Source: Helicoverpa zea
Taxonomy: Eukaryota > Arthropoda > Insecta > Lepidoptera > Noctuidae
NCBI RefSeq assembly: GCF_022581195.2
Contig: NC_061454.1
Coordinates: forward strand, 6,944,001 to 7,008,000
Direction of reading: 5' to 3'
Length of the DNA: 64,000 nt
The position numbers and the translations under genes are program-made. Below, in pieces: positions 45,280-55,394 of this stretch; positions within the stretch are counted from its first letter, which is position 1, and each line of letters begins with the position of its first letter. The notes under the pieces are model-generated. The model was given only the letters and a program-made list of their open reading frames with translations. It searched no databases and was not told the DNA's origin.

Positions 45280-45491
45280 AAGTTTTTACGATACCGATAT
45301 TAACCTAGATACTTTTAATGAAACAGGAACTTATTGCACTAGTAGATAAATTTAATAATTATTTCACTATTACGAACAATGTATGTTTTGTCAGTCGCTT
45401 CACCTGGCCACATAAACATTTTCTTTCGCAAATTGTGTCAGTGTCATACTAGTTACTGTCACGTTTTGTCACGTCCTCAATGAATGAAAAG

Positions 45492-45521
45492 CATAGATGT
45501 AATATATATATTATGTCTATG
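45492..45521. repeat. Two P-like element tips fused head-to-head (30 bp)
   Basis: catagatgtaatata followed by tatattatgtctatg: both halves match the termini of the P-like family (catagatgtaatat / catagacataatat), with no interior. It may be what an internal deletion or an excision leaves behind. Confidence 0.5.
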
Positions 45522-46568
45522 CGTCTTTCAAAGAGGGATTTTCTTTTTCTTTTTTTTTAATCTTTTCCTAGCTGATGACCAGATGGAGATGCGATGCGAT
45601 ACGATCTAAGAAGAACGTGAATGCAAGGAATGGAACGTACTTACAATCAACAATTTAAAGATGTAGAAAATAGGGAATAAAAATTGAATAAAAGGAGAAA
45701 AAAAGTCAGTCAGATTATTATCCGAATGCCCCTACAGATTTTAAAAACAATTTGTCCAGAAATCTGAATTTCTTGGGTCTCGGCCCAAAGGGGCTCGCCT
45801 CGGGGTGCAATGTCTCTTTTTAACGTGGCAAAGGGAAAGCGCGGGAAACCTGAACATTAATTTTTATATTGGATTAGATTAAGTTTTTGTATATGTATAT
45901 TCTATCGTAATATTTTGTAGCTTAGTTATAGTGTTAGTGTTAATTCTATTTGGTAAGTTTTTTATTTAGTTTTTTTCTAACATGGAACCTCCGGATGATC
46001 CCGGAGGAACATTGCCGCCCGAAGTTGGGCATTATGTAACCAACTCCGGTGTCGTTAGTGGACACTGATAGCTCCGCCTTCAGTACTACTAATACAAAGA
46101 GAAAAAGGGTATCCACACGTAGCCTTTGCAAACAGTGTAATATGAGAAGGCGCAAAAATGGCGCGAAAACTCAGTCGGACTGCAGCTGTGGTGTAGTGGA
46201 CATGGAGACTGATAGTGCGTCTGTTCCTATTGTTAGTTCGCATATTAGCTATATACCCAGTCAGCGCCGCGATTCTCCTAATTTTACTTAAGCGTCATAC
46301 GATTCACGTTCGACTCGATTCGACTGAGATCCGATCCCGAGTCGATTACGATTGAAGCGTATGTGGCATTCCGCTATTTTTTCTTTGAAATAAACGTTTT
46401 TATCCTTTTCTGTCATTCAATAATGAATCATTTTGTCTGCAAATGATTTACGATTGCAAAATGATTGTACAGCAAACTACCGTATGGACCAAAATCACCA
46501 AAATAGCAGACCAATCGCACACCAATCAAATGTCAATCGAATGCGATTGGTCTTTTATTAGTAGCAGT

Positions 46569-48150
46569 CCAGGCCCGCCGCTAGCTGTTTGTCCGCCCGC
46601 GTGCAAAACTGATTATGCCGCCCTACGACTACATACGTTTTGACAAAAAATATATAAGGGGGGGGGGAGGGTAGATCCAGGGGATCCGGACCCTCCCCGC
46701 CCATTCATATCCATCTTACTTGTCCAACAGAAAAAAATATGTACATGCACCGCTCTGATTGCAGAAAGCCCACCTACTTTTGGATAAATAACTATTGCAA
46801 TACATAAGATACATTACACATAACTTTTTATTTACTTGAAATGTTCAGAGTAACCTAAGCAGTCCTGGGTTAGCCCATAAGCAAACTAAGCAATTGCTTA
46901 GGGCATCAATGCAGGGGCCCGATTCTCCTAATTTTACTTAAGCGACCTTCGATTGACGTTCGACTCGATTCGACTGAGATCCAATCCCGACTCGATTACG
47001 ATTGAAGCGTATGTGGCATTCCGCTATTTTTTCTTTGAAATAAGCCTTTTTATCCTTTTCTGTCATTCAATAATGAATCATTTTGTCTGCAAATGATTTA
47101 CGATTGCAAAATGATTGTACAGCAAACTACCGTATAGACCAAAATCATCAAAATAGCAGACCAATCGCACACCAATCAAATGTCAATCGAATACGATTGG
47201 TCTTTTATTAGTAGCAGAATGCCCGATATGGTTAAAACTGCTATTACGATCATATTGCGATTCGATTTCTATTCGATTTTGACATTATTAACTTAGGAGA
47301 ATCGGGGCCCAGTGTAATCATTACCCAAGTGACCCCTATGTCTTGAAAGATTGTGATTAACTTAAACTAACGCACTTAAATATCTATAACGATGTTTAAA
47401 GTCAGTAAAATATGTTACTTGGTGGGTTTCCCGTTGAAAACTTACAAGGCACATTTCATATGTAAGGAAGCGCGAGCGGAGCGAGCGCGAAAATTTTTTA
47501 GTCTAAGTACACAAAACAAATAAAAACCACTGTTAATTAACAAAGCTAAGTCAAAAAGTAAGATATGCACAGAAGTGAAGTGCAAAAGCCGCGAGCGAAG
47601 CGAGCGCGATTTTTTCCTTAGAGTTTTCATGAAGTAAACATATTATCATAAAAAGCCATAACGGACGTGCGCGAAAAATGTTTTTTCGGAATTGAATGCC
47701 TCAACAATTAAACAAAGATAAAATGCGATATCTGACATGGAGCCGCGAGCGCAGCGAGCGCGAATTTTTTTGGGGATGCAAAGGGTGAAACAGTCAAAAT
47801 TGATAGGAGACGACCAAAGCTAGGGCGGCTTTTTCTGAAATTTTATTGGTTTAATTTTGCCGCCCCCTAAATAGCATTTGCCCCACGCTACGCCACTGGT
47901 TGATCTTAAATCGATTATAAGAATCTTTAATTTTGAAAATGTCCTTTCAACAGATGTACCTAATTGAAACCGGCAGTGTAAGTAATATTCTTAGCGCTAT
48001 TGCTGAGTTCGGAAATATTGAAATCAAATAATTGGTAAAAATATATTGTATTTTTTAAATATTACGTGATAACTCGCTAGATTTGCCGCCCCCTAGGACG
48101 TGCCGCCCGCGTGCTGTGCACGCGCTGCACGCCCGCTTACGGCGGGCCTG
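46569..48150 (-). mobile_element. hAT element with 8-bp TSD and decayed transposase tail
   Basis: Ends ccaggcccgccg and cggcgggcctg. Flanks gtagcagt (46561-46568) and gtagcaga (48151-48158) match at 7 of 8 positions. On the minus strand at about 47999-47893 a hAT C-terminal dimerisation segment is readable in two frames: RILLTLPVS, then TSVERTFSKLKILIIDLRST. Three copies of cgcgagcgNagcgagcg lie near 47467, 47591 and 47742, the reverse orientation of the motif in the hAT element at 8952. Another MITE (46915-47310) is inserted inside. Confidence 0.82.
46915..47310. mobile_element. GGGCCCGATTCT-family MITE, copy 4, inside the hAT element
   Basis: Complete copy of about 396 bp from gggcccgattctcctaattt to acttaggagaatcggggccc. 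The left flank reads gcag, the right agtg. Nearly identical to copy 3, which surrounds the hAT element it sits in. Confidence 0.85.
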
Positions 48151-49152
48151 GTAGCAGAATGCCCGATATGGTTAAAACTGCTATTGCGATTCGATTTCTA
48201 CTCGATTTTGACATTATTAACTTAGGAGAATCGGGCCCCAGATTGGTATACAATTCTTCTGATGCGGCACCATTTCTTGTACATATACAGAGAGAGCAAA
48301 CTGCTTCTTACGATAATACCTATTTAAACCCAATTTCATTTGGCAGGTTTTTAAGGAGAAATTCTTTTAGAGGTATAGTAAACGGAAGCTTAAAAAAAAT
48401 TGTGTCGTCAATCGTCTGGTTGTATCCTTTACTACATACTTAGACGCCAACTCTTTTATTACCAATAGCTTATTAGAAAAAGAACATGTCAAAGCTTTCA
48501 TTCCAACTTTCTCGGTGACCCGCATGGGCGTCGTTAGAGGCGTTCCCATGGAGTGGTCTGATGATGATGTCCTCGAAAATGTATCAGTCCCAATTGGTTG
48601 TGGAAAGATTTTAAAATTGAGGAAGATTAAACGCAAGTCTGTTGTAGATGGCAAACCTGAGTTTAAAAATAGTGAAACAGTAATATTGACTTTTGATGGT
48701 CAAGTTTTACTAAAGCGGGTGTATATGTGCTACGCTTCATTAGCTGTTGATTTATACATTTACCCTACAATCCAGTGCTATAATTGTTGTAGATGGCCAT
48801 GTTAAAAGTCACTGTAGGTCTACTCCTAGAATGTTACAAATGTGGTCAAGGTCACTCTGGGGATGGGTGCACCATCTCTGAGGACAATCTGCATTGTTGT
48901 CTCTGCAAAGGTTTCCACGAGGCCACTAGTAAGAAATGTTTAGAGTATGAGAGGCAGAAAAACAAAGGAGTCTATGGCCAAATCCTGCATATCATATGCT
49001 GAAGCCTCAAAACTTCATCCTACAATTTCTAAATTATCTTATGCTGATGCTTTGCTTTCCTCTCCCACAGTTTCAAGCAATATAAATGCTTCTGTTCCTC
49101 AAGATTACTCTCCGACAAAAAAATAAAACATCTTATAAAAAAACTGTATTTA

Positions 49153-49348
49153 AGGTCTCTGCACACAGCGGGCGCGGCGCGGCGGGACGGGACGGCGACG
49201 CGACACAATGTACTAGATCGTCGCGTCGCGTCGCGCCGAGCGGGACGGCTCTGTGTGATGTCATCCGTAATTTCTAGTACATTACAACTGCTCAGTGTCG
49301 CGTCGCCGTCCCGTCCCGCCGCGCCGCGCCCGCTGTGTGCAGAGACCA
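49153..49348. mobile_element. GC-rich MITE with TTA TSD in LINE ORF1
   Basis: Inverted ends aggtctctgcacacagcggg and cccgctgtgtgcagagacca with arms of about 50 bp. TTA flanks both sides (49150-49152 and 49349-49351). Removing the 196 bp restores ctgtatttattaagcc, exactly as in the uninterrupted LINE copy. The TTA duplication fits PIF/Harbinger. Confidence 0.9.
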
Positions 49349-49692
49349 TTATTAAGCCACGTTCCCCCCCTCAGTTTTCAAAAGGTTATGATCAGCAATT
49401 CCATCAAGAACTCACTAGGGGCTAGGGGTCTGCCTCAACCAAAAGATGGTTGTGCTCTCATCCCCAGAGATGATCTATCATCAGCTTCAGTAAATGAGTT
49501 AATCATAGCACTAATTAAATCTTTAACCCAGACTCAACACCTCTCACCGACCATCGCTGCCACTGTAATTAATGCAGTTTCTGAAAAGAATATTCATAAT
49601 GGAACACAAAACCAAGGCAATACAATGGAATTGTCGAAGCGTATTTAATAAAAAATCTGATATAATACATCTTGTCAATTATTTAAAACCTG

Positions 49693-50020
49693 TGAGAGGG
49701 AAAATAAATTCTAACATCAGTTTCTGTTATTCCTGAAAGCACTTTGATGGATGTAAATTAGGTTCAAAATTAAAAGACACGGAGTCAAAAGTTACAATTT
49801 TAATCAATTTATTATCATTTTTAACAAATCTTTTTAAACAATAGTTATTTATTCATTAAAACATTGCACGTCAATATTTTCGTTGTCACTTTAAAAAACA
49901 GAATTATTTCTAACATAAGTGCACGAGAATAATAATAAATTAGTAAGAATTTTAAGCTTTCATTCTCTTTCGCCCATTGACTCCAATAATAATACTCCAT
50001 TCGAGTAGGCACTTATTTAA
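49693..50020. other. Intergenic DNA beyond the LINE break
   Basis: AT-rich; no match to the LINE 3' part and no gene recognised. Confidence 0.5.
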
Positions 50021-50176
50021 GGCGACCCTTAGACCTACAACAACATTAAGCAATATTACGATACAAATATTGTGCAATAAATATTTTCATCGCTAAAAAT
50101 CATTGCGCAATCTTTAATATTTACCTACTCGAACAATACGTAATTGCTCGATTTAATTCACAGTCTAGGGAACGCC
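50021..50176. mobile_element. Short MITE with TAA TSD
   Basis: Ends ggcgacccttagacc and gtctagggaacgcc are imperfect inverted repeats, flanked by TAA at 50018-50020 and 50177-50179. The interior is AT-rich, with aacattaagcaatattac. Related fragments start near 50368 and 56036. Confidence 0.7.
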
Positions 50177-50367
50177 TAAAGATAAACATCTTGATATGAC
50201 TTTTTATTTAAAGATTCAGTCTAAAAACAAATGGCGGTCATAATATCACTGTTCCTAAATACTAATAAAATATACTTAGTAACAGTTTCATCGACTATTG
50301 AATCATTATTTTAAATAGTAGGTAGTTTATTTGTGTAAAAAGTCCTAACAAGATTATTTACTATAGG

Positions 50368-50507
50368 CATCCCTTGGACCTGCAATAACATTGTGCAATA
50401 TTGCAGTAAAAATATTGTGCTATAAGAAAAAAATGCCCCCAAAAATCATTACACAATTTTCGTAAATAACTTTGCAAGTCAATAAAGCCCAATACGTAAC
50501 ATTGCGC
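50368..50507. repeat. Partial relative of the 50021 MITE
   Basis: Begins catcccttggacctgcaata and contains aacattgtgcaatattgc, parallel to 50029-50060. It is cut short by the element at 50508. Confidence 0.55.
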
Positions 50508-50946
50508 AATGAGGGTTTTCTAAAATGGCGTCCACCAGGTGGCAGCACCGAGTCGTCAGGTCCAGGTAACTGTCAAAGTGCTTATCTTTACTATGAATAG
50601 TGAACGATTTTAGTGTTTTTTTTTTTTATAATTAAAGCACTGCATTATTGTTTTACTATTGAGGTTGAGTAAATAAAAAAAACTAAATCATATTGTGTTA
50701 ACAAATTTTTCAACAAGCTTTTCCTTAGTACCAGTGACTTTTGCACCCTCTCTCTTAGCTCAATTTTTAGTTCGGAAACCTTATTCTGACCGTAGTCCAT
50801 AATAAAATCAATAACACTTCCAATATAACAGAATTTCAATAAACAATAAGTTCGGACCCTACAATTCCATACTATTTGACAGCTGTTTGGACCTGACGCA
50901 TACGAAGCGCCGCCTGGCGGCAGAAAAAGTATCGAAAACCCTCATT
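50508..50946. mobile_element. MITE of about 440 bp (aatgagggttttc ends)
   Basis: The left end aatgagggttttctaaaatg and the right end gaaaaccctcatt are inverted. Inward blocks (cgtcaggtcca against tggacctgacg, and ctgtcaaa against ttgacag) continue the match for about 65 bp with mismatches. TSD uncertain. Confidence 0.75.
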
Positions 50947-51737
50947 AGATTGATCATCTAGCTAATGCGCCTAGTGGTGAATGCTTCGACTGGTGTGAGT
51001 GATTCGACGGGAAATTCAAATAAATGGTTTTAAGTAGAAATTAGATCAAATCTTATCATTCCCTTCAAGTATTTTTTTAAATTATAAAAGTTTATCGTAA
51101 GAGTTCATTTATTTTATTTAAACTTTCGGAGTTACTCAAAGAATGAAATATCGCCATTTTTTTAAATATCTTACCAAAGTCAGGTAACGATAGAAAAATA
51201 TATAAAAAAAAATATACATTTTATTTTTAACTTCCTGCGTACAGTCGAGGCACTCACCTAAGTGCCTGCCTACTCTAACGGAGCAACTATGTGATGTAGG
51301 GTACCTCGTCCACTAGGAATGTTTTATTAGCTCAATAACTATTCTATTTCCGTTTTATTTCACAATTTTATTTACCCTGCCTGCCATACCTAATAGCTTA
51401 GAGGCAAGTAAGAGCGAAATCGCAAACCTATTTTAAAGTTAGAAAACCATGATCGAAAACATTTTTAGGGTTCCGTACCCAGAGTAAAACAGGATTCTAT
51501 AAGTAAGACTTCGATGTCCATCTGTCATCAGGCTGTATCACAAGAACCGCGATAGCTAGAGAGTAAAAATATTCAGAAGCATTGATTAAGTCTAGGTTAT
51601 TAAAAACATTAAATAGGTTGTTGTGATAAATTACTTTCCTCTACTCCATTTGAGTTGGCACTTAGGTGAGAAACACGCTAACTTAATTTGACCATTTGTG
51701 TATTAAACAAAAAATGTCCTCTTTATACGCATCGGTA
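50947..51737. other. Intergenic DNA with one degraded repeat
   Basis: Only the agggttccgtacccagagta fragment at 51465-51590 is recognised; it is related to 37836-38127. No gene seen. Confidence 0.5.
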
Positions 51738-52106
51738 ATGACAAATTGGATTAATTGGATAACAATGTAATCACAATAGCAGTTTTAACCTTATCGGGCA
51801 TTCTGCTACTAATATAAAACCAATCGTATTCCAATGACATTCGATTGGTTTGCGTTTTACTTATCTGCCATTTGGTACCTACTACTACCTATGGTAGTTT
51901 GCTCTACAATCATATTGCAAACGTAAATAATTTGCAGACAATACGATTTATTATTGAATCACAGAAACGGATAAAAACGTTTATTTAAAAGAAAAAATAG
52001 CGGAATGCCACGTCATACGCTTCAATCGTAATTGAGTTAGAATTGGATCTCAGTCGTATGTGAATCGTATGTCACTTAGGTAAGTAAAATCTGCAGAATC
52101 TAGTCC
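51738..52106. mobile_element. GGGCCCGATTCT-family MITE, copy 5 (degraded ends)
   Basis: Interior blocks (attggataacaatgtaatca, gcattctgctactaatataa, tagcggaatgccacgtcata) follow the family order, ending tctgcagaatctagtccc. The terminal repeats are eroded. Confidence 0.7.
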
Positions 52107-55100
52107 CAGTTAAGGTGCTAGAAGCAACATGGCGTTCGGGTTCCCTGTCAAATCTGGCCCACAAGATTGGTCTTGATTGATTGGTGATTCTTATTTTAAA
52201 TGTGCGGGTTCCAAAGAAGGCCTATGAGGACGGAGATAGTAATGTTCCTCGTCCCCCGAACACCCGCATTTTGGCGCGCTACTTCCTAAGGAGATGTTGC
52301 GGTAGGTATGACATCTCCGCTAGCATGAACGTTTGTAAAAATATTTATAGTTTTCTATAACAGTTGCAGAAAACTTTTGTATAAATATTGCAATAAATAA
52401 CATAATAGCGTTTTATTTAACAATTTAGAGCACCAGGTGATCGAAAAAAACACCTCTCGAAAATCGGTCTTACAATTACAAAACCCATTTTTTTTGTTTA
52501 AACTAAAAATTATACAAACCATAGTCTTCTGTGTAAACTGTCAAGACGAAAGTCTTGAGTTTTAAAACAGAAAAGTCGCACTCGCTTCGCGTGCATTTAG
52601 AAGCTATGTTCCCATGTTATTGCATTTGCCAATCAACAAAAAGTTATGTACGTTTGGGCTACATTTTACGTTTTTTTTTTAGTCCAAAAATATAAAAACA
52701 ATCAGCACTCTCGTCTAACCCTGATTATATGACTCGCCATGGCCATACGAAAACGAGAGAAAAGGGATTTGAATTTATCGCGTAAGTATTTAGTATTGGG
52801 GAATACCTATGCATGGGACTTTGAAATAAAAACGATAAAATATATACCTGTTAATTTACTATCATATAAAATCAGACTACTTAGAATTAGTAATTTCCTT
52901 AGGAAGTAGGTACAAGACGCATTTTTAATACAATATAATATTGTATAAAAAAATATTCTGATTAATGAAAGAAAATTCTTGGGATGGTTGACAAAGTTTC
53001 ATTATTAGCATCACATAATTTGACTTTTTACCTCGAAAAGTTATATCTAAATTTATATTTAGCACCGGTTTATTATTATATACAGGCTCAAAAAGTACTT
53101 GAATCTTGACTTAATTGCACCAGGTCGGTAGGCAGCAGACATTTTAGCCCGCTTTAGTGACAAAAAGTAAATAAATTAGGAATCTTAACGACTAGGTGCA
53201 CGCTATAGGTACCTACTAGCTTTTCCTGCAGTTTCCCTGCGTACCAAGTGAACTTCTTTGATTATGTGTTATTCAGGGGCCCACATAAAGTGAGGAGTTG
53301 CCCTGAGAAATGTCTCTTTTCGGCGTTTGGGCTACTTCTCGCTGGTAAGGCTTTTCTGAGTTAATGGAGTCGAGATAGATAGGCTATAATCTATGGAACC
53401 CTATATTGAGCGTGGTCCTTGAACCCAAATATGAAGTTCTTACTTGATGTAAAACTAAAATTTTCGTGAGTTACTCTGGAGTTCTCACGAGTTTCCATCA
53501 TTAGATGATTATAATCAGATTAGGTCCTGGACTTGTGACAATGAGACTATTTGGGACGTAAGTAAACACACACATCCGGTGGTAAACGACACAGTTATGA
53601 CCGACCAAGTATAATAAAAGAATACAAGTATGCGAATTAAGAGCTTTATTGTGTCACCTAACTTTTTTATCTAAGTGCCTAAGTGCCATAACTTTTTGTC
53701 CTGGTCATCATTTGTCCGAATTTACCTAATATTACACACTATAAAATTGAAATTTCTAAGTATGTCCTAAATCCGTATATCATAAATAAAACCGTTTTCA
53801 AATTCCTAAATTCTAATTATATGATTGCATGCGACATGCAGCATTCATGATTTCTGTCACGCACGGCTCCGGCGAACCAACACGAGTTTATCGTCGCAGA
53901 TGGTTTTAACGCTCATCACCGCAGCGGTGTGCTACAACCACCTGCTCCCCAAGTCTCGGTCCACATCCGCGCCTACACGGTTTTGAATTACGTTCTCTTG
54001 TCGCAGACAAGACTGCGTGGAGTCGGATTTACAATGATTTGTGTCTGTCAGTAAAACAAATTTTTAGCAATGTTTTAGGACGAAAATAACATTACCTATA
54101 AATAAACATTCGGAATAATGCACATTTATTTAATACAAAACTTGGGACATATGACTTTAGGAGATTCAATTATTATAGAGTAGGTAGGTACTCGATATCA
54201 TGACAAGATTAACACACCTTTAGAACTAAAGATAATCATGTCAAGGATTTTATACATTATGATAGAGTGAAAAGAAAATACTTAATATACTCTTTGGCAA
54301 TAAGTGCTACTATCACAATTAAACATTACGTTAAAATAAATTAATAAATCCCCCTCATTAGACTGACTTTGAGTTCATAATCCTACTTATGAACGTGAAA
54401 GTTAGCGGGTTTTAGTGTTTGTTCCTCAATCACTTTAACGGCTGAACGAAATTACCTGAAATGCGATCAAACTTAATCCCTAGGCCCTTTTCACATGCAC
54501 CTGTGAATGCTCTCTATGTAGTTTATACAATCATACTTTGTTATACGTTAGGGCGGCTATGCCATGACACGCATGCGAAAAGGCCATAGTGAAGGTTGGT
54601 AGTTCCCTTGGGACGCGGATGAAACTACGGGCGGATGTTGAGTATTAGGTACTAAAAAAGGTCCACAAATGATTGCTGGGTCCAACAGCCTTATTTAATA
54701 CGAGGACGAGACTTATTTAATAGAAGGAGATGGTCTCCTTGTCTGGGGTATTTGTTGCATGTGGGGGTTATGTATTGCACCATGATCGATCGAAAAACTC
54801 ACCATCGTGTTATTTGATTAAAACCGGTCAGTGAAAATATTCAAATAAGCCAGTGCCGGATGCCTTTGAAAATGGTAAGAACCACTTTTAATTACATAGT
54901 AAGAAGCAAAGATTGCAAAGGAAGATTGGAAAGGAATGAGACTACGGCAGAAAAATAATTTAAGGGCGATCGAGGACCAGTCGAGGGAAGAAACGGTTTG
55001 TTTCAATTTCTGACAAAATTATTATTAGTAGTACTTGGAGTACGGAAAAAGTAAAAAAAGTTGTGATAATAAGATTTGCAAATTCAAAAGGGATCTACCC

Positions 55101-55226
55101 TGGCCTAAAATTTTTTTAACATAAATGCTTACTTCGAGTTTGCATAATTATCGTAGTATATAATTTATAAAATAACAAATCTTGTAGAAAAATATAACTG
55201 GAAATCGTGTGACGTATAATAAAATG
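52107..55226. other. Long intergenic stretch, mostly unrecognised
   Basis: No coding sequence recognised. A single relative of the hAT-associated motif lies near 52570 (gcactcgcttcgcgtgc). An RTE-type tail fragment lies at about 54410-54640 (cgctttaacggctgaacg-like text, then gggacgcggatgaaactacg). The short frame at 54818-55006 has no support. Confidence 0.45.
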
Positions 55227-55232
55227 TTTATT
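55227..55232 (-). promoter_or_regulatory. Probable PEDS1 polyadenylation signal
   Basis: AATAAA on the minus strand about 165 nt after the PEDS1 stop codon. Confidence 0.45.
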
Positions 55233-55394
55233 TTGCAATTATTTAATAAGCCACTTAATTAAGGTACGTATTTCACAATTTGCTTTCATCTTAACAAAGT
55301 ATTAAACCTATTCTTATTAATTGATTCAGTAGATGTGGACGTGTTAGTATAAAAATTTAGGTAGCGATAACGTTCTATGAATACATCCTATATT

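Larger units (their letters stand above)
46268..48237. mobile_element. GGGCCCGATTCT-family MITE, copy 3 (split by a hAT element)
   Basis: The left part is 46268-46568 (gattctcctaattttactta ...) and the right part 48151-48237 (... aacttaggagaatcgggcccc). The interruption is the hAT element 46569-48150. The MITE itself sits in ORF1 of LINE copy 2. Confidence 0.82.
45982..49648 (+). pseudogene. Broken LINE ORF1 (two pieces)
   Basis: Starts with an ATG (45982), MEPPDDPGGTLPPEVGHYVT, then goes out of frame at a small inversion (46042-46061), continues NTKRKRVSTRSLCKQCN, and stops at the insert. It resumes at 48239 (RLVYNSSDAAPFLVHIQREQ) with frameshifts near 48400, 48795 (inside the first zinc knuckle) and 48965, and a further MITE at 49153. 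The C-terminal part reads KDGCALIPRDDLSSASVNEL. Clearly dead, but it preserves the ORF1 start codon that the other copy has lost. Confidence 0.85.
45835..49692 (+). mobile_element. Second LINE copy (same family as 10180-15678), 3'-truncated, with nested inserts
   Basis: Begins gaaagcgcgggaaacctgaa, the same 5' end as the first copy, then leader, ORF1 and about 90 nt of ORF2, after which homology stops (aaaacct at 49692). LINEs normally lose their 5' end; here the 3' 4 kb are gone, so a later deletion is likely. Inserts lie at about 46268-48237 and 49153-49348. A leader segment present in the first copy (tttggcggacgtgttttctt) is missing here. Confidence 0.88.

Noticed and set aside
46600..46720. 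Separate gene suggested by a GC-rich run with poly(G)
   Set aside because: It falls inside the hAT element and has no conserved frame.
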